From NCBI GenBank assembly GCA_021777475.1, contig JAJYDM010000015.1, positions 1-32,953 of the forward strand: a stretch of 32,953 nucleotides of DNA, written 5' to 3'. This DNA comes from Actinomycetes bacterium (lineage in GTDB: Bacteria > Actinomycetota > Acidimicrobiia > Acidimicrobiales > Acidimicrobiaceae). A program made the position numbers and the translations under genes. Positions within the stretch are counted from its first letter, which is position 1. Every line of letters starts with the position of its first letter. This document shows positions 1-8,775 of the stretch, piece by piece. The notes under the pieces were generated by a model, which did no database searches, was not told the DNA's origin, and saw only the letters and a program-made list of their open reading frames with translations.

Positions 1-1054
1 AGCGCATCACCTCACGGACTCCGCATTAACAAGTTCTCACTCCATCGAAGGTTTCTAAATCCCTCAACTTCAAAATAAAAACTTGCCAGCTTAGAATAGA
101 ACACCACTTTCGGATCCAAGAATGCAGTGAGATGCGACATGGTTCGAAACCCCTGCGGCCGTCCTCGATGGTGTCTTCGATGACTCTCGCGCGAATTGAA
201 GGCATTTGCAATCCTTCCGGACCAAAAGTGGCGATAACTCACACCAGCCACCACCCGTCCACCGAGGTCTAAAGACACCAGGTCGCTAAATCGGCACTTA
301 TTCGTCATAAGGATCTGCCCCGATTGCTGCAGCTTACAGCTTGCTGCCAAAGTCGGAACCCGCTTGGGCCACGACTAGCCAGTATTGCCGTCCGGGTTGA
401 AAGAGGTGGATGACCCCGGGTGTGTTCGACCACTGAAATCATTAAATGCCGACCAGTTCATCGACAGTGGCATGGGTCCCCACTCAGCCAATGCGACCAA
501 CCGCGCTCGAAAACAGTAGACCTTTCTCCTCTGCTCCATAACGGCCCACCGGAAGAACTCATCATTGGGGATGGCTTCGACCACATCGCGAAAGGTGACA
601 TCCATGTCCATCACACACAGTCCTGCCAGCTGGGAACCTACTGTTCACATTTCGCAACGGACCGGCAAAGCCCTCGTCGGGCCCGGCCTTGAACCAGAGG
701 CGAGAGAACTGTTTCAAAGGTGCCGCGTGTGGTTGCCGCCGGGGTACACGGTATCGGCTGGATTCGGTGGTATCTGCCCAGTTTGGAGATATGACACAAA
801 AAACCTTGTGGCGTCTTCGCCGTGAGCGCTATTTCCCCCGTCACGGATGGGGTTTGTCGCCTTGATTGCTCATAGAGCACCTAACAAATCCGTGTTGAAA
901 TTAAACGCAATCCCAGGTTTTAATCTCTATCGAACACGGCCATAATTTCACCGAAAGTTAGCAATTCCCATTGCAGATCGCAATCAACTCCGATAGCTTC
1001 TTTATCGCCCGATCCCTCAATCCACACCAAATCAGAAAGTATTGAGGATAGGCA
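1..1054. other. Gene-poor left end, no confident gene
   Basis: No reading frame here has a good start, ribosome site and natural-looking protein over its full length. The minus strand holds a broken frame, listed separately at 12-614. The last 150 bases before the cpaB-like gene are AT-richer and probably contain its promoter, but I could not assign -35 and -10 boxes with confidence. Confidence 0.5.
12..614 (-). pseudogene. Possible decayed gene, unknown function
   Basis: On the minus strand one frame runs from an ATG near 614 down to 12, interrupted by a single TAG at 375-377. The upstream part (DVTFRDVVEAIPNDEFF and onwards) and the part after the stop (DLVSLDLGGRVVAGVSYRHF) both have natural protein composition. 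Near 210 the neighbouring minus frame gives a better continuation (IRARVIEDTIEDGRRGFEP), which suggests a frameshift as well. I do not recognise the family. It could equally be chance open frame, so confidence is low. Confidence 0.25.
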
Positions 1055-1831
1055 TTGTTATCATTGTTGACGCACGGCGCCAAGTCAAAGCTGCCGCAGG
1101 GAAATCACCGTAAAAGAATTGTCCGAATTGTCATGGGGTACACCCTTCTGGCCGTTTCCATTGTCACGTCGCTTACCACCCTCGCCGTGTCGCTGAAACG
1201 GCCGCAGATATCTGTGCTGCAGGTGAGCGCGCCGATCGCCGCTGGAGAACACGTCTCAGCAACAAAGGTGCGCCAAATAGCGATCAGCAGCAGCAGCATT
1301 AACGGCGTATCACCTCAATTTGCCACCAAGACCGATCTGGCAGAGATGGTTACCCGACTGCCACTGGCAACCGGTCACTTGATCGAACTCTCCGATATGA
1401 CGAGCCCGAGCCAGGCAACGGACTCATCGGACGAAATGGTCATTCCACTGGCATCGTCGAAGGCACCGATAGACCAGATGCTCCCTGGCGACTTTTTGGA
1501 ACTTATTGCAACCGTCGGAACCGGCTCATCTGCGACATCCAGAGTGGTTGCGAACGCGGTCAAGGTGATCGGGATATCCAAGGCAACTTCCGCTTTCGGC
1601 CAAATTGGACAAAATGGAGCCAATGTCCTGCTTTCGATAAGCGACCCAGTTGAAGCTATAGCGATAGCACAGGCGGAGACCGCCGGATCGCTGGTCGGAA
1701 TTAAGGTTAACGGACCTGGCGCTGCCACCTTTCAGGGCATCTTCTCACTTGGCGACCCGCCAGGACAAAGTGGAGCCAATACATACCCGGCAGGCCAACC
1801 GAGCTCGATCCAGAATGTGCCCATAAGTTGA
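1055..1831 (+). CDS. cpaB: CpaB/RcpC-like Tad pilus assembly protein (SAF domain)
   Basis: The 258-residue product has a short basic N-terminus, one membrane helix at about residues 25-46, and then a SAF-type domain beginning around residue 51 (ISVLQVSAPIAAGEHV), as in CpaB/RcpC proteins. In that family the protein sits at the inner membrane with a periplasmic or external domain and helps Tad (Flp) pilus assembly. The second half (residues 125-220) resembles the RcpC/CpaB C-terminal region, and the last 35 residues are Gly/Pro/Gln-rich and probably disordered. The TTG start is supported by GAGG at 1044-1047, seven bases upstream. It is separated from the other tad genes by a reverse-strand hydrolase gene and a long non-coding stretch, which is unusual. 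The SAF domain occurs in other proteins, but the nearby tad genes favour CpaB. Confidence 0.78.
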   Translation: MLSLLTHGAKSKLPQGNHRKRIVRIVMGYTLLAVSIVTSLTTLAVSLKRPQISVLQVSAPIAAGEHVSATKVRQIAISSSSINGVSPQFATKTDLAEMVTRLPLATGHLIELSDMTSPSQATDSSDEMVIPLASSKAPIDQMLPGDFLELIATVGTGSSATSRVVANAVKVIGISKATSAFGQIGQNGANVLLSISDPVEAIAIAQAETAGSLVGIKVNGPGAATFQGIFSLGDPPGQSGANTYPAGQPSSIQNVPIS

Positions 1832-1858
1832 CGACACGATGCGAAAACGGCCAGAACC

Positions 1859-2743
1859 TCAGATAAGGCTGTAACGCTCCTCTTCATCCACCTCAATGAC
1901 ATCTCTCTGAACCAAATAAGTAAGAGACGCCCTTGTGGACTGCTTGGCCGGAAGGAAAAGGGACTCCGGCAATTCCGGACCATAAATCTTTCCCGTCAGA
2001 TCGTCAACGTGTAAAGATATGTCTTGATCGAGAATTGAAACGATCTGGGCCAGACGATAATGCCGATGTGTGATGTAATAGTCGATCACATCGGCAGACA
2101 GTTCCTCTGAGATCTCTGGCCCATGCCCAGGAAGGATGATTTGGCTTCCAAGATTCTTGACCTTTGTCAGCGAGGAAAGATACTTCTCTAGATCGCCATC
2201 AGGATAGGCAATCACCGAAGTCGAGCGTCCCAGTATATGATCTCCAGCGAGGAGGTGGCCATCATCAGTCTGAAAGGCCAGATGGTCGTGCACGTGGCCG
2301 GGTGTTTCCACCACCTTTATCTTTCGATTGCCTAATTCGAAGACATCGTCATCACCCAACACCCGGCCAACGCCAAAGACGAGACGTGCTAGAAACGCGC
2401 TCACCCCGACACCAAGGTCCTGAGACCAAAGTCTGGCAGTCTCACTGTGATCGAGATGATGGTGAGTCAGGAAGATGCCGATGGCTTCAACCTGGGCCTC
2501 ATCCAACACGCGCTTCACATTCGCGTAATGACTCTCGGATACTGGCCCAGGATCCACGATCAGTGCGGCGCCGCCTACACGGTCGAGAATTACATAGGTG
2601 TTGGTGCCGTCCAGGGTGTTTGGCGACGGATTTGGAGCAATGACTCTTACCAACTCGTCGCTGATTCTAGTCACAGTCTCCAACGTCCCAAGTGGAGGAA
2701 GACCTTTCAGTGTCCTGGGGTCCTCGGGTACGTTCTGGGTCAT
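1859..2743 (-). CDS. Metallo-beta-lactamase-fold hydrolase, LACTB2-like
   Basis: The product is 294 residues if started at the ATG at 2743, which has AAAGGGG five bases upstream; a GTG two codons earlier would overlap that ribosome site. The metal-binding HHHLDH motif lies at about residues 94-99, followed by further ligands in TPGHVHDH, LLAGDH and ILPGHGP. This is the full set for a dinuclear-zinc hydrolase. The C-terminal 80 residues look like the winged-helix tail of LACTB2-type enzymes, which include RNases and thioesterase-like hydrolases. The substrate cannot be told from sequence. It faces the cpaB-like gene convergently with only 27 bases between them, and is probably transcribed alone. 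No signal peptide is seen, so it is likely cytoplasmic. Confidence 0.88.
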   Translation of the reverse strand: MTQNVPEDPRTLKGLPPLGTLETVTRISDELVRVIAPNPSPNTLDGTNTYVILDRVGGAALIVDPGPVSESHYANVKRVLDEAQVEAIGIFLTHHHLDHSETARLWSQDLGVGVSAFLARLVFGVGRVLGDDDVFELGNRKIKVVETPGHVHDHLAFQTDDGHLLAGDHILGRSTSVIAYPDGDLEKYLSSLTKVKNLGSQIILPGHGPEISEELSADVIDYYITHRHYRLAQIVSILDQDISLHVDDLTGKIYGPELPESLFLPAKQSTRASLTYLVQRDVIEVDEEERYSLI

Positions 2744-4224
2744 GGCCACCCCTTTAAAGTCTTTAACCAGATCGTACCCGTGATTTCAAGCCTTTCCGCA
2801 CCTCCTCGAACCCAATGGAAATCCCCGTTAACACTTCGACGAGTCAACCTGCAACGACTCTTGCCTCTCAGTGTCGATGCGACACAAGCGGCCGCGCAAA
2901 AGAAACAAACTAAACCAAAGCAATTGATTGAACATGTCTAAAAGGTACTTAAAATATCTGAAGATCGAACTTGAAACAGCTGATCACCCGAACTGCGGAA
3001 GCTGAAATGTATACCTCGAACGGTTGTGCAAGAACCCTGAACGGATCGGAACCCAAAAACTGCCTCAACGAGCGGCTTCTGCAGGATCCTTGGATGTTGC
3101 CCCCTATGCAATGGTCAGGTTGCCCAAATGGTTCAAAGGTGCAAGAGGCCGTAGAAAACGCGAAACAAGATCTCTCAATTATTCGCAAAAGCCGATGAAA
3201 CTGAGCAGCCAGAGTTCATCCCCATTCGAAACATCCCAGATCCGCCTCCGTGCGGAATTAGCGAGCAAGCCCATGACAGCACCTCGGCTTAGCCCAGTGA
3301 ACTGACCAGGGACAACTCCATTCATAAGCAACCTCAGAAAGATATTGGAGACGAGAACTTGACCCGCAACCTTATGAAATAAGCGGAACTGAATCAGGCC
3401 CGAGCGATACAGCGACTAAAACTTACTGGACATTATTTCGACCAGACAGTTGCTCGAACAGCGGGACCAACTCCAAAAAACCCGCATGCCAACGTCCGCA
3501 AGAATGCGAACGGCACAGAGACGGGGAGGACTAAGCCAGGCGACAGCAGCCAGCGCGCACTTACAGCCCTCGCTAAAAACGCTCCCAGCTACATATGCGA
3601 TTTGAAAGATCCAAGAGCCACTCCGGCCATTGACGCCACAAGGAGTGAATCCGCCGTAGCGGCGGTTGCTTTGCCAGGAGCGATGCACCGCCAACAATCC
3701 AAGTCCCCCAAAAAAAGAACCAGCCACATTGGCGTCGTTCCGTCATGGCCAAAAGTGACATTCACTACAGTTTGGTACAGTCGGCACAACGAGGAGTATC
3801 GATGTTGCTAAGTAAGAGTCTCACAAAACCAAATAAGCCACCCGACCGGCAAAAGCCACGCCCTAACCCGCTAAACCAATAAAACCTGGAAGCACACACA
3901 AAGACTGGTTTGTCCGATCAATGTGGTTTACACTGACATCTCGAAAGATCAACGAAAATGCGATTTTCCCATAGAAAACAACTGGAAGAGCAACGGATGC
4001 ACTCAGTGGACTGTTACACCTGCTCCCCGAGGTGATCGATCCTTCGCATCCAAATCAGGCACCCAACCAAAGAGGGAATACATAACATCAATTCCTTGTG
4101 CCAGACAATTACTCTTATTGAAAAATAGCTCTTGATTCCGTTCCGTGTAGTTGCTAGCTTGTTCTGGCCTCCTCCGAAATGCAGACGGAACCACCTTTAG
4201 CGGTTCACGATCCCGGACCATAGA
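2744..4224. other. Long intergenic stretch, about 1.5 kb
   Basis: This stretch separates the hydrolase gene from tadA and should contain promoters for both. No frame here has a convincing start, ribosome site and protein-like product over a useful length. A decayed membrane-protein-like frame on the minus strand at 3433-3789 is listed separately. I found no long inverted repeat, tRNA or mobile-element end. Confidence 0.5.
3433..3789 (-). pseudogene. Possible decayed small membrane protein
   Basis: A minus-strand frame runs from an ATG at 3789 and is broken by one TAG at 3589-3591, then stays open in the same frame for 51 more codons to a TAA at 3433-3435. Both halves are hydrophobic: the first contains PMWLVLFLGDL and the second ARWLLSPGLVLPVSVPFAFL. 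This is what a recently inactivated membrane protein would look like, but hydrophobic frames also arise by chance opposite GC-richer DNA. No family is recognised. Confidence 0.2.
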
Positions 4225-5565
4225 TTGAACAAACTCAACGCGCTGGCCCCCTCTGAACCTTTGGGAGCCGCCGCTCAGATAGAGCGACAGCTGCTCGAGC
4301 ATCTCCGTAGGACAGAGGCGGATCTCAATACTCGGTCATCGCTCAAGAACGCCCGAACAGAACTTGCAAATCTCATCGAAAAGTGGAATGAGGAACATCC
4401 TTCAAGGACGATTGGCGACAAAACCGGCTTTGGTGAGGTTGTTCTCAGAAACCTAATAGGCTTTGGGCCGATTGAACCGTTGCTGGAAGATGACACCATC
4501 TGGGAAATCTCCATCAATGGGCCCAAAGACATCTTCATCAAGTCGCACAACGGGCCTCCCCAGCGTCACAGTGAAGGCTTCCATGACGACCAGCACCTGG
4601 AAAGGGTCCTTTCACGGATGCTAGAGACCTCGGTGGGAAGCACTAGACAGTTGGACCCTTCCCTGGGAGTTCAAGACGCTCAGCTACCGGATGGGACAAG
4701 ACTCCACATTGTCCATCCTGACCTCACCCGCAATTTCTCATTTGCAGTTTCGGTTCGAAAGTTTGCCAAGAATTCATTGCGCAACATTGCGGACTTCGTG
4801 GAGGTTGGATCGATCTCTCCACAGGCAGGAGACTTCCTCTTTAGAGCCGTCGCATCCGGAGCCACCGTCCTCGTTTCAGGGGCACCTGGCACCGGCAAGA
4901 CCACCTTGCTAACTGCCATGATCGATGCTCTACCGGACACAAGGCGAATCGTGATCATAGAGGAAACCCCGGAAATAAGTCTTTGCAAGCCTGACAATGT
5001 TCAACTTCATACCCGCACCAACAGGCCGGGACGTATGGAGATTCAACTAAGGACGCTTGTGAAGGCAAGCCTGAGAATGGGAACCGATGTCCTGATCCTT
5101 GGGGAAGTCAGAGACACCGAAAGCTTGCCATTGCTTCTCGCCCTGTCAACCGGTGTCCAGGGAATGAGCACGGTCCACGCATCCAACTGCAGAGATGCGC
5201 TTGCGAGAGTTCGGCTATTGATGCAGCTGTCACTCGACAATGGAGTACCAATCTGGGCTGTGAACCAGATAATCGCCAATTCGATCGATTTCGTCGTCCA
5301 GCTCAAAAGGGTGGGCACCTCCATTGTGGTGGAAGAGATAATCGCCGTGGAGGAGGGCTCAAAAGACCTCGATTTCGGATTTGTGACTACCCAGATCTTC
5401 TCGCTTGAAAGCGCCGAGTGGAGGCTCAAGTTCTCGGGGCAAAATGCCTTGCGGTTCAACCAAACCAAGGTACAAAAAGAGCTTTCGGAGAGACTCATGA
5501 ACGCACGGTCAATTATCCCAGGAAACGGCAATCTCGTGGTGGCATTGGAGGAGGCAAACCTGTGA
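4225..5565 (+). CDS. tadA: TadA/CpaF family pilus assembly ATPase
   Basis: This 446-residue protein is the hexameric secretion ATPase (type II/IV GspE superfamily, CpaF branch) that powers Tad pilus assembly from the cytoplasmic face of the membrane. The N-terminal part carries the typical IGFGPIEPLLEDDTIWEI segment at about residues 75-95. Walker A (GAPGTGKTT) is near residue 218, Walker B (DVLILGEVRDTES) near 288, and the His-box (GMSTVHASNC) near 312. The length is normal. The TTG start at 4225 has only a weak GGA upstream; a stop at 4198-4200 in the same frame rules out a long extension, and no better start exists nearby. The end overlaps the start of tadB in a GTGA arrangement, indicating translational coupling. 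Confidence 0.93.
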   Translation: MNKLNALAPSEPLGAAAQIERQLLEHLRRTEADLNTRSSLKNARTELANLIEKWNEEHPSRTIGDKTGFGEVVLRNLIGFGPIEPLLEDDTIWEISINGPKDIFIKSHNGPPQRHSEGFHDDQHLERVLSRMLETSVGSTRQLDPSLGVQDAQLPDGTRLHIVHPDLTRNFSFAVSVRKFAKNSLRNIADFVEVGSISPQAGDFLFRAVASGATVLVSGAPGTGKTTLLTAMIDALPDTRRIVIIEETPEISLCKPDNVQLHTRTNRPGRMEIQLRTLVKASLRMGTDVLILGEVRDTESLPLLLALSTGVQGMSTVHASNCRDALARVRLLMQLSLDNGVPIWAVNQIIANSIDFVVQLKRVGTSIVVEEIIAVEEGSKDLDFGFVTTQIFSLESAEWRLKFSGQNALRFNQTKVQKELSERLMNARSIIPGNGNLVVALEEANL

Positions 5566-6476
5566 AATCCATATTCCTGACCGCAATTGGCGCTATTTGT
5601 CTTCTCCCAATTCTAATTCCCAACAGACGGCTCACGAGAAAGGCGGCATGGAGGGCGTCATCAACCTTCGAACTTCGGGCCGGAAGTGTCTTCGGTGAAA
5701 TCTACCGAACCGTTGTCGGCACCAATTATTGCAAGCCGGCTTTCGGCTCACTCTCAACTACCGCCCTTGTCTCGGCCACATGCATCTGGTTAATGGGAAT
5801 TACTTGGTACCTGGCGCTGGCCATGGGCATACTTGCCTCCGCGACCCTCTACTTGCGCTCGCGGCAAATACGCAGGCTTAGAAGATTGGAGCTTGCATCC
5901 TCCTGGGCAAGTTACCTGGATCAAACCAGGGCCAAGATGCTCACGACTTCGCGGTCGCTTTCTTATGTTCTGTTCGAGCAGGGCAGCGCTGGTTCGCCGT
6001 TCCTGGCCGAACTAATGCAGCAAGGACGGCGCGAGTTCGATAACTCCGGAGACTTGGAGAAGGCGCTTCAGGCAGTATGGTCCGCGGGAGAAAACGAAGA
6101 GGTGACAAACTATGTGTGCAGTGCGTTGTGTGACTCACTAGGATCCACAAGCTCGCAAATCGAAAATCAGCTCTCACTTATCTCCTCCATCGTCAGATCG
6201 AGAAACGAACTGAAGCAGGAGACAATGTCCCGCCTGGCTGGCGTTCGTACAGCCAGGGCGTTCATCGTAATCATTCCAATCGGCCTGGCGATGGCCGGCA
6301 TCTCGTTCGCCGGTTCAATCAGTCCATTTCTCACACCCGTCTCGGTAGTTCAAATGCTGACAGCTATGGCAATACTTACGCTGTGCTGGTTCTGGTCAAA
6401 CAGGTTGATGACCTTTCCGGCTTGGCCGACACCAACCGTATCCAAGTTGCATCCAGACCCAAAGGTCCCACAATGA
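5562..6476 (+). CDS. tadB: TadB-like inner-membrane platform protein (T2SS F domain)
   Basis: I place the start at the GTG at 5562 because GGAGGAGG at 5547-5554 sits seven bases upstream and because it overlaps the tadA stop by four bases. The product is then 304 residues. It has an N-terminal membrane helix (SIFLTAIGAICLLPILI), a pair of helices around residues 70-95, a cytoplasmic helical GspF-type domain with an Arg-rich region, and two C-terminal helices. TadB with TadC forms the membrane platform on which TadA acts. Its stop overlaps the tadC start as ATGA. The family is assigned from topology and gene order more than from strict motifs. Confidence 0.82.
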   Translation: MKSIFLTAIGAICLLPILIPNRRLTRKAAWRASSTFELRAGSVFGEIYRTVVGTNYCKPAFGSLSTTALVSATCIWLMGITWYLALAMGILASATLYLRSRQIRRLRRLELASSWASYLDQTRAKMLTTSRSLSYVLFEQGSAGSPFLAELMQQGRREFDNSGDLEKALQAVWSAGENEEVTNYVCSALCDSLGSTSSQIENQLSLISSIVRSRNELKQETMSRLAGVRTARAFIVIIPIGLAMAGISFAGSISPFLTPVSVVQMLTAMAILTLCWFWSNRLMTFPAWPTPTVSKLHPDPKVPQ

Positions 6477-7186
6477 ACATCATTTTTGTAGCAATCATCG
6501 GCACCATCGGCCTGGGACTCGTTGGAAGACGGGGACGCTGGTCAATTAATTCACTGCATAAGATCAATGTGACATCACAAGTTAGAAAAAGACTTGCCGA
6601 AATAGTCATCTCGCTCCTGGGGGCCGCCATTGCAGTCGGCGTTCTCCCCATGCACGCAGTGTTGCCGTTTGCATTGCTAGGTGCCGGGTCGGCACTGGTT
6701 CTAACCAAAATAATTGAAAGAACCGTCCTCGATCATCGCAAAGAACGTCGAACAAAGGCACTCGACATTTCTATAATCGCCCTATTTGAACAGCTCCATC
6801 TCAAACTCGCAAATGGCAACTCACTTCAGAGTTCCATCGTACGCACAGATGGCATCACCAACAAAGACATCCTGTCTCTTCAAAACCTCATTAGGTCCGG
6901 AATGGCCCTTGAATCCGCCACTTCCTATTGGATAGACGAGTTCGACACGCCATCGAAAAGAAGAGCAGCCGACCTGCTCCTTGCCAAGACAACAACCTCA
7001 GAAACACTGGCTCTCCTGACCGGATTGATCATCCAGCTGCGGAACGAGCAAAGATTTGCCCTCATTGCGGAAATAGAGAGGCGAAATCAGCTGGTTTGGA
7101 TCCCCGTCACGATTGCAGTTCTCGTCCCTGGAATGATCTTCATCGCAATTCCGCTCGAGGCAACGCTTCGATCCCTACTTGGATAA
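6473..7186 (+). CDS. tadC: TadC-like inner-membrane platform protein
   Basis: The ATG at 6473 overlaps the tadB stop codon (ATGA), which fixes the start and gives 237 residues. An N-terminal helix (NIIFVAIIGTIGLGLVG) is followed by a hydrophobic pair at about residues 42-75, a cytoplasmic helical domain (EQLHLKLANGNSLQSSI) typical of the GspF/TadC core, and a C-terminal helix (LVWIPVTIAVLVPGMIFIAIPLE). TadC partners TadB in the pilus platform. The protein is shorter than many proteobacterial TadC proteins (about 300 residues), as expected for a compact actinobacterial type. The next gene follows after 45 bases. Confidence 0.8.
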   Translation: MNIIFVAIIGTIGLGLVGRRGRWSINSLHKINVTSQVRKRLAEIVISLLGAAIAVGVLPMHAVLPFALLGAGSALVLTKIIERTVLDHRKERRTKALDISIIALFEQLHLKLANGNSLQSSIVRTDGITNKDILSLQNLIRSGMALESATSYWIDEFDTPSKRRAADLLLAKTTTSETLALLTGLIIQLRNEQRFALIAEIERRNQLVWIPVTIAVLVPGMIFIAIPLEATLRSLLG

Positions 7187-7231
7187 TCGTTTTCCCCCAG
7201 AAACTCTAAAACCAGATCAGATAGGAGAACC

Positions 7232-7447
7232 ATGATATCTGTCTTCTGCTATGCATTTTCAGCTGTATCGACCCTGTTAAACCGATCGCACCATCCAAGC
7301 GACGAAGCTGGAGAGGGGGTAGTCTCTTCGGCTGTTGCGGTGGTGATCTTCTCCGCACTAGGGGTCGCAATGTGGTTTGCATTCAGAAACACTATGGATA
7401 CCGCCACCACGATGGTCAATTCACAGATTGCACAGTTGGGTAACTAG
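7232..7447 (+). CDS. Flp-like Tad pilin
   Basis: A 71-residue protein with a good ribosome site (AGGAG at 7222-7226). After a 27-residue leader comes DEAGEGVVSSAVAVVIFSAL, then about 20 more residues with a Trp and polar end. A charged/glycine junction followed directly by one long hydrophobic helix is the arrangement of Flp pilins and actinobacterial Tad pilins, where a prepilin peptidase cuts at the glycine and the helix packs into the pilus. The mature part would be about 45 residues. It is the most likely major pilin of this locus because of its size and its place right after tadC. No prepilin peptidase gene lies in the window. Confidence 0.75.
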   Translation: MISVFCYAFSAVSTLLNRSHHPSDEAGEGVVSSAVAVVIFSALGVAMWFAFRNTMDTATTMVNSQIAQLGN

Positions 7448-7449
7448 AA

Positions 7450-7842
7450 ATGTTCACCCTGCGGACCGAATCCAAGCCTGGAAGCGGCATAGTCAGCTCG
7501 CTCGTCGGCCTGATCTTCATTTTAACATTCCTGGTCTCAGCTGCAAAGTTGACCGAGATGGTGCTGCTTACACAAAGACTCAACGCTTTGGCCGCAGATT
7601 CGGTTCGCAGGCTCACGGTTGGTGGCGGCCTGGCAAATCCAAACTCACAGGCCGAGATCGAAAGTCGAATCGAAAATCTGCTGCCTGACTACAAAAACGA
7701 TCTGGCCTTCTCTCAAGAGCGGAGTGGAAATCTGCTCACCTTCCAAATTCGAGTGAATGACTATTCGATCACGGTCTGGCCGGGTCTTAGTGCCGGACCC
7801 TTCACCCTTTCTGCCTCGGCGAGTTCACGAATGGAGAGCTGA
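7450..7842 (+). CDS. TadE-like pseudopilin
   Basis: This 130-residue protein starts two bases after the pilin stop, so it is probably translated by coupling. Its N-terminus (PGSGIVSSLVGLIFILTFLV) repeats the pilin motif Gly-x-Gly-[Val/Ile]-Val-Ser-Ser followed by a hydrophobic helix, suggesting processing by the same peptidase. The rest is a globular domain of about 90 residues with beta-strand character (LLTFQIRVNDYSITVWPG). TadE/TadF proteins are minor pseudopilins needed for Tad pilus formation. The assignment rests on architecture and position. Confidence 0.7.
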   Translation: MFTLRTESKPGSGIVSSLVGLIFILTFLVSAAKLTEMVLLTQRLNALAADSVRRLTVGGGLANPNSQAEIESRIENLLPDYKNDLAFSQERSGNLLTFQIRVNDYSITVWPGLSAGPFTLSASASSRMES

Positions 7843-7845
7843 TTC

Positions 7846-8292
7846 TTGCAAACTAAAGAAAATCCGATACTAGATGAAAAAGGGGTCCTGGAAAACGTCT
7901 TCGTGTTTGCCGTTATAGCGAGCTCGATTCTTGCCATGGGGACGCTTTCGGCATTTGCGGTTCAGGCACAGCGGTATCAAGCTGGACTCGATCTAGCAAC
8001 TCACACCGCCGTCAGAGATCTCGTCGGAAACGTCAATTCACAGAACCCTGCACTGTTGGCGAGGGACGATCTGATAACCACGTTCCAAAACATGGGACTT
8101 AGCTCCGGGAATACATCGATAAATGTTAGTGATAGTCAGGGACGCTGTGGAACGATAGCAATATCGGAAAGCAAAGTCTTGAACTTCTTTTGGTCGAAGG
8201 CGTTTTCCGTTCGACTCTCATCGAACCAGAGTGAGCCCAACGATCCCCTGGCGTCAGGCGCAGGAGGAACGGCCACATGCATCGGACAATAG
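7846..8292 (+). CDS. TadE/TadF-like minor pseudopilin
   Basis: The 148-residue product starts at TTG 7846, with GGAGAG at 7833-7838 inside the end of the previous gene. It has a short charged N-terminus (ILDEKGVLEN), one hydrophobic helix (VFVFAVIASSILAMGTLSAFAV) and an external-type domain containing two Cys residues (GRCGTI and TATCIGQ) that could form a disulfide. This is the usual TadE/TadG layout of a single N-terminal helix plus a small domain. It overlaps the next gene by 16 bases. Exact orthology to TadE or TadF cannot be settled by eye. Confidence 0.62.
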   Translation: MQTKENPILDEKGVLENVFVFAVIASSILAMGTLSAFAVQAQRYQAGLDLATHTAVRDLVGNVNSQNPALLARDDLITTFQNMGLSSGNTSINVSDSQGRCGTIAISESKVLNFFWSKAFSVRLSSNQSEPNDPLASGAGGTATCIGQ

Positions 8293-8747
8293 ACAAGCCA
8301 GTTAAACCAGACCATGATCGGGGTTCCGCTATCTTCCTTGGCCCGTTGCTCGTCGTGATCATAGCCTACTTGACAGGCTTCTTTGTAGATCTGGGTGACG
8401 TGATGACCAAGGCGGATGGCTTTGACCAATCCCTTTCCTTAGCAGCTGCCGCAGGTAGTACCCAGGTATCGGCAACAGAATTCTACCGTAGCGGGCTGAT
8501 GGTGCTCAACCCGTCCACTGCCCAACGGGCCGCAATCTCGCAAGTTGAAACCACCTTGCCGCACGGAACCCGCTTGATCGGAGGTCCTTCCATTATCGTA
8601 TCCCAAGGTGCTATCTGCATCAGAGCAAACGAACTCATCAAACTGCCATTTTCCCTTGTGCCGGGAATGAGCCCATATGTATCCTATTCAAGCAGTTCAA
8701 GTGCTATCGCCCGCGGATCTGCGACCGTCACGGCACCAACCTGCTGA
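8277..8747 (+). CDS. TadG-like pilus-associated protein
   Basis: This 156-residue protein begins inside the previous gene and has an excellent ribosome site, AGGAGG at 8262-8267, nine bases before the ATG. The stretch DRGSAIFLGPLLVVIIAYLT matches the conserved N-terminus of TadG/TadE-like proteins (Arg-Gly-Ser followed by a hydrophobic helix, then a predicted helix with an Ala-rich ending, LAAAAGSTQV). A domain with two Cys (AICIRAN and the C-terminal TAPTC) follows. It is the last gene of the packed tadA-tadG-like run and is likely co-transcribed with it. Confidence 0.65.
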   Translation: MHRTIDKPVKPDHDRGSAIFLGPLLVVIIAYLTGFFVDLGDVMTKADGFDQSLSLAAAAGSTQVSATEFYRSGLMVLNPSTAQRAAISQVETTLPHGTRLIGGPSIIVSQGAICIRANELIKLPFSLVPGMSPYVSYSSSSSAIARGSATVTAPTC

Positions 8748-8775
8748 GTTGTAGAGGATCCAACCGAAGCTGGGG

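Noticed and set aside
2164-2941. Two overlapping + strand frames opposite the metallo-hydrolase gene
   Set aside because: They are antisense shadows of a gene with clear catalytic motifs and have Arg/His-rich, unlikely translations.
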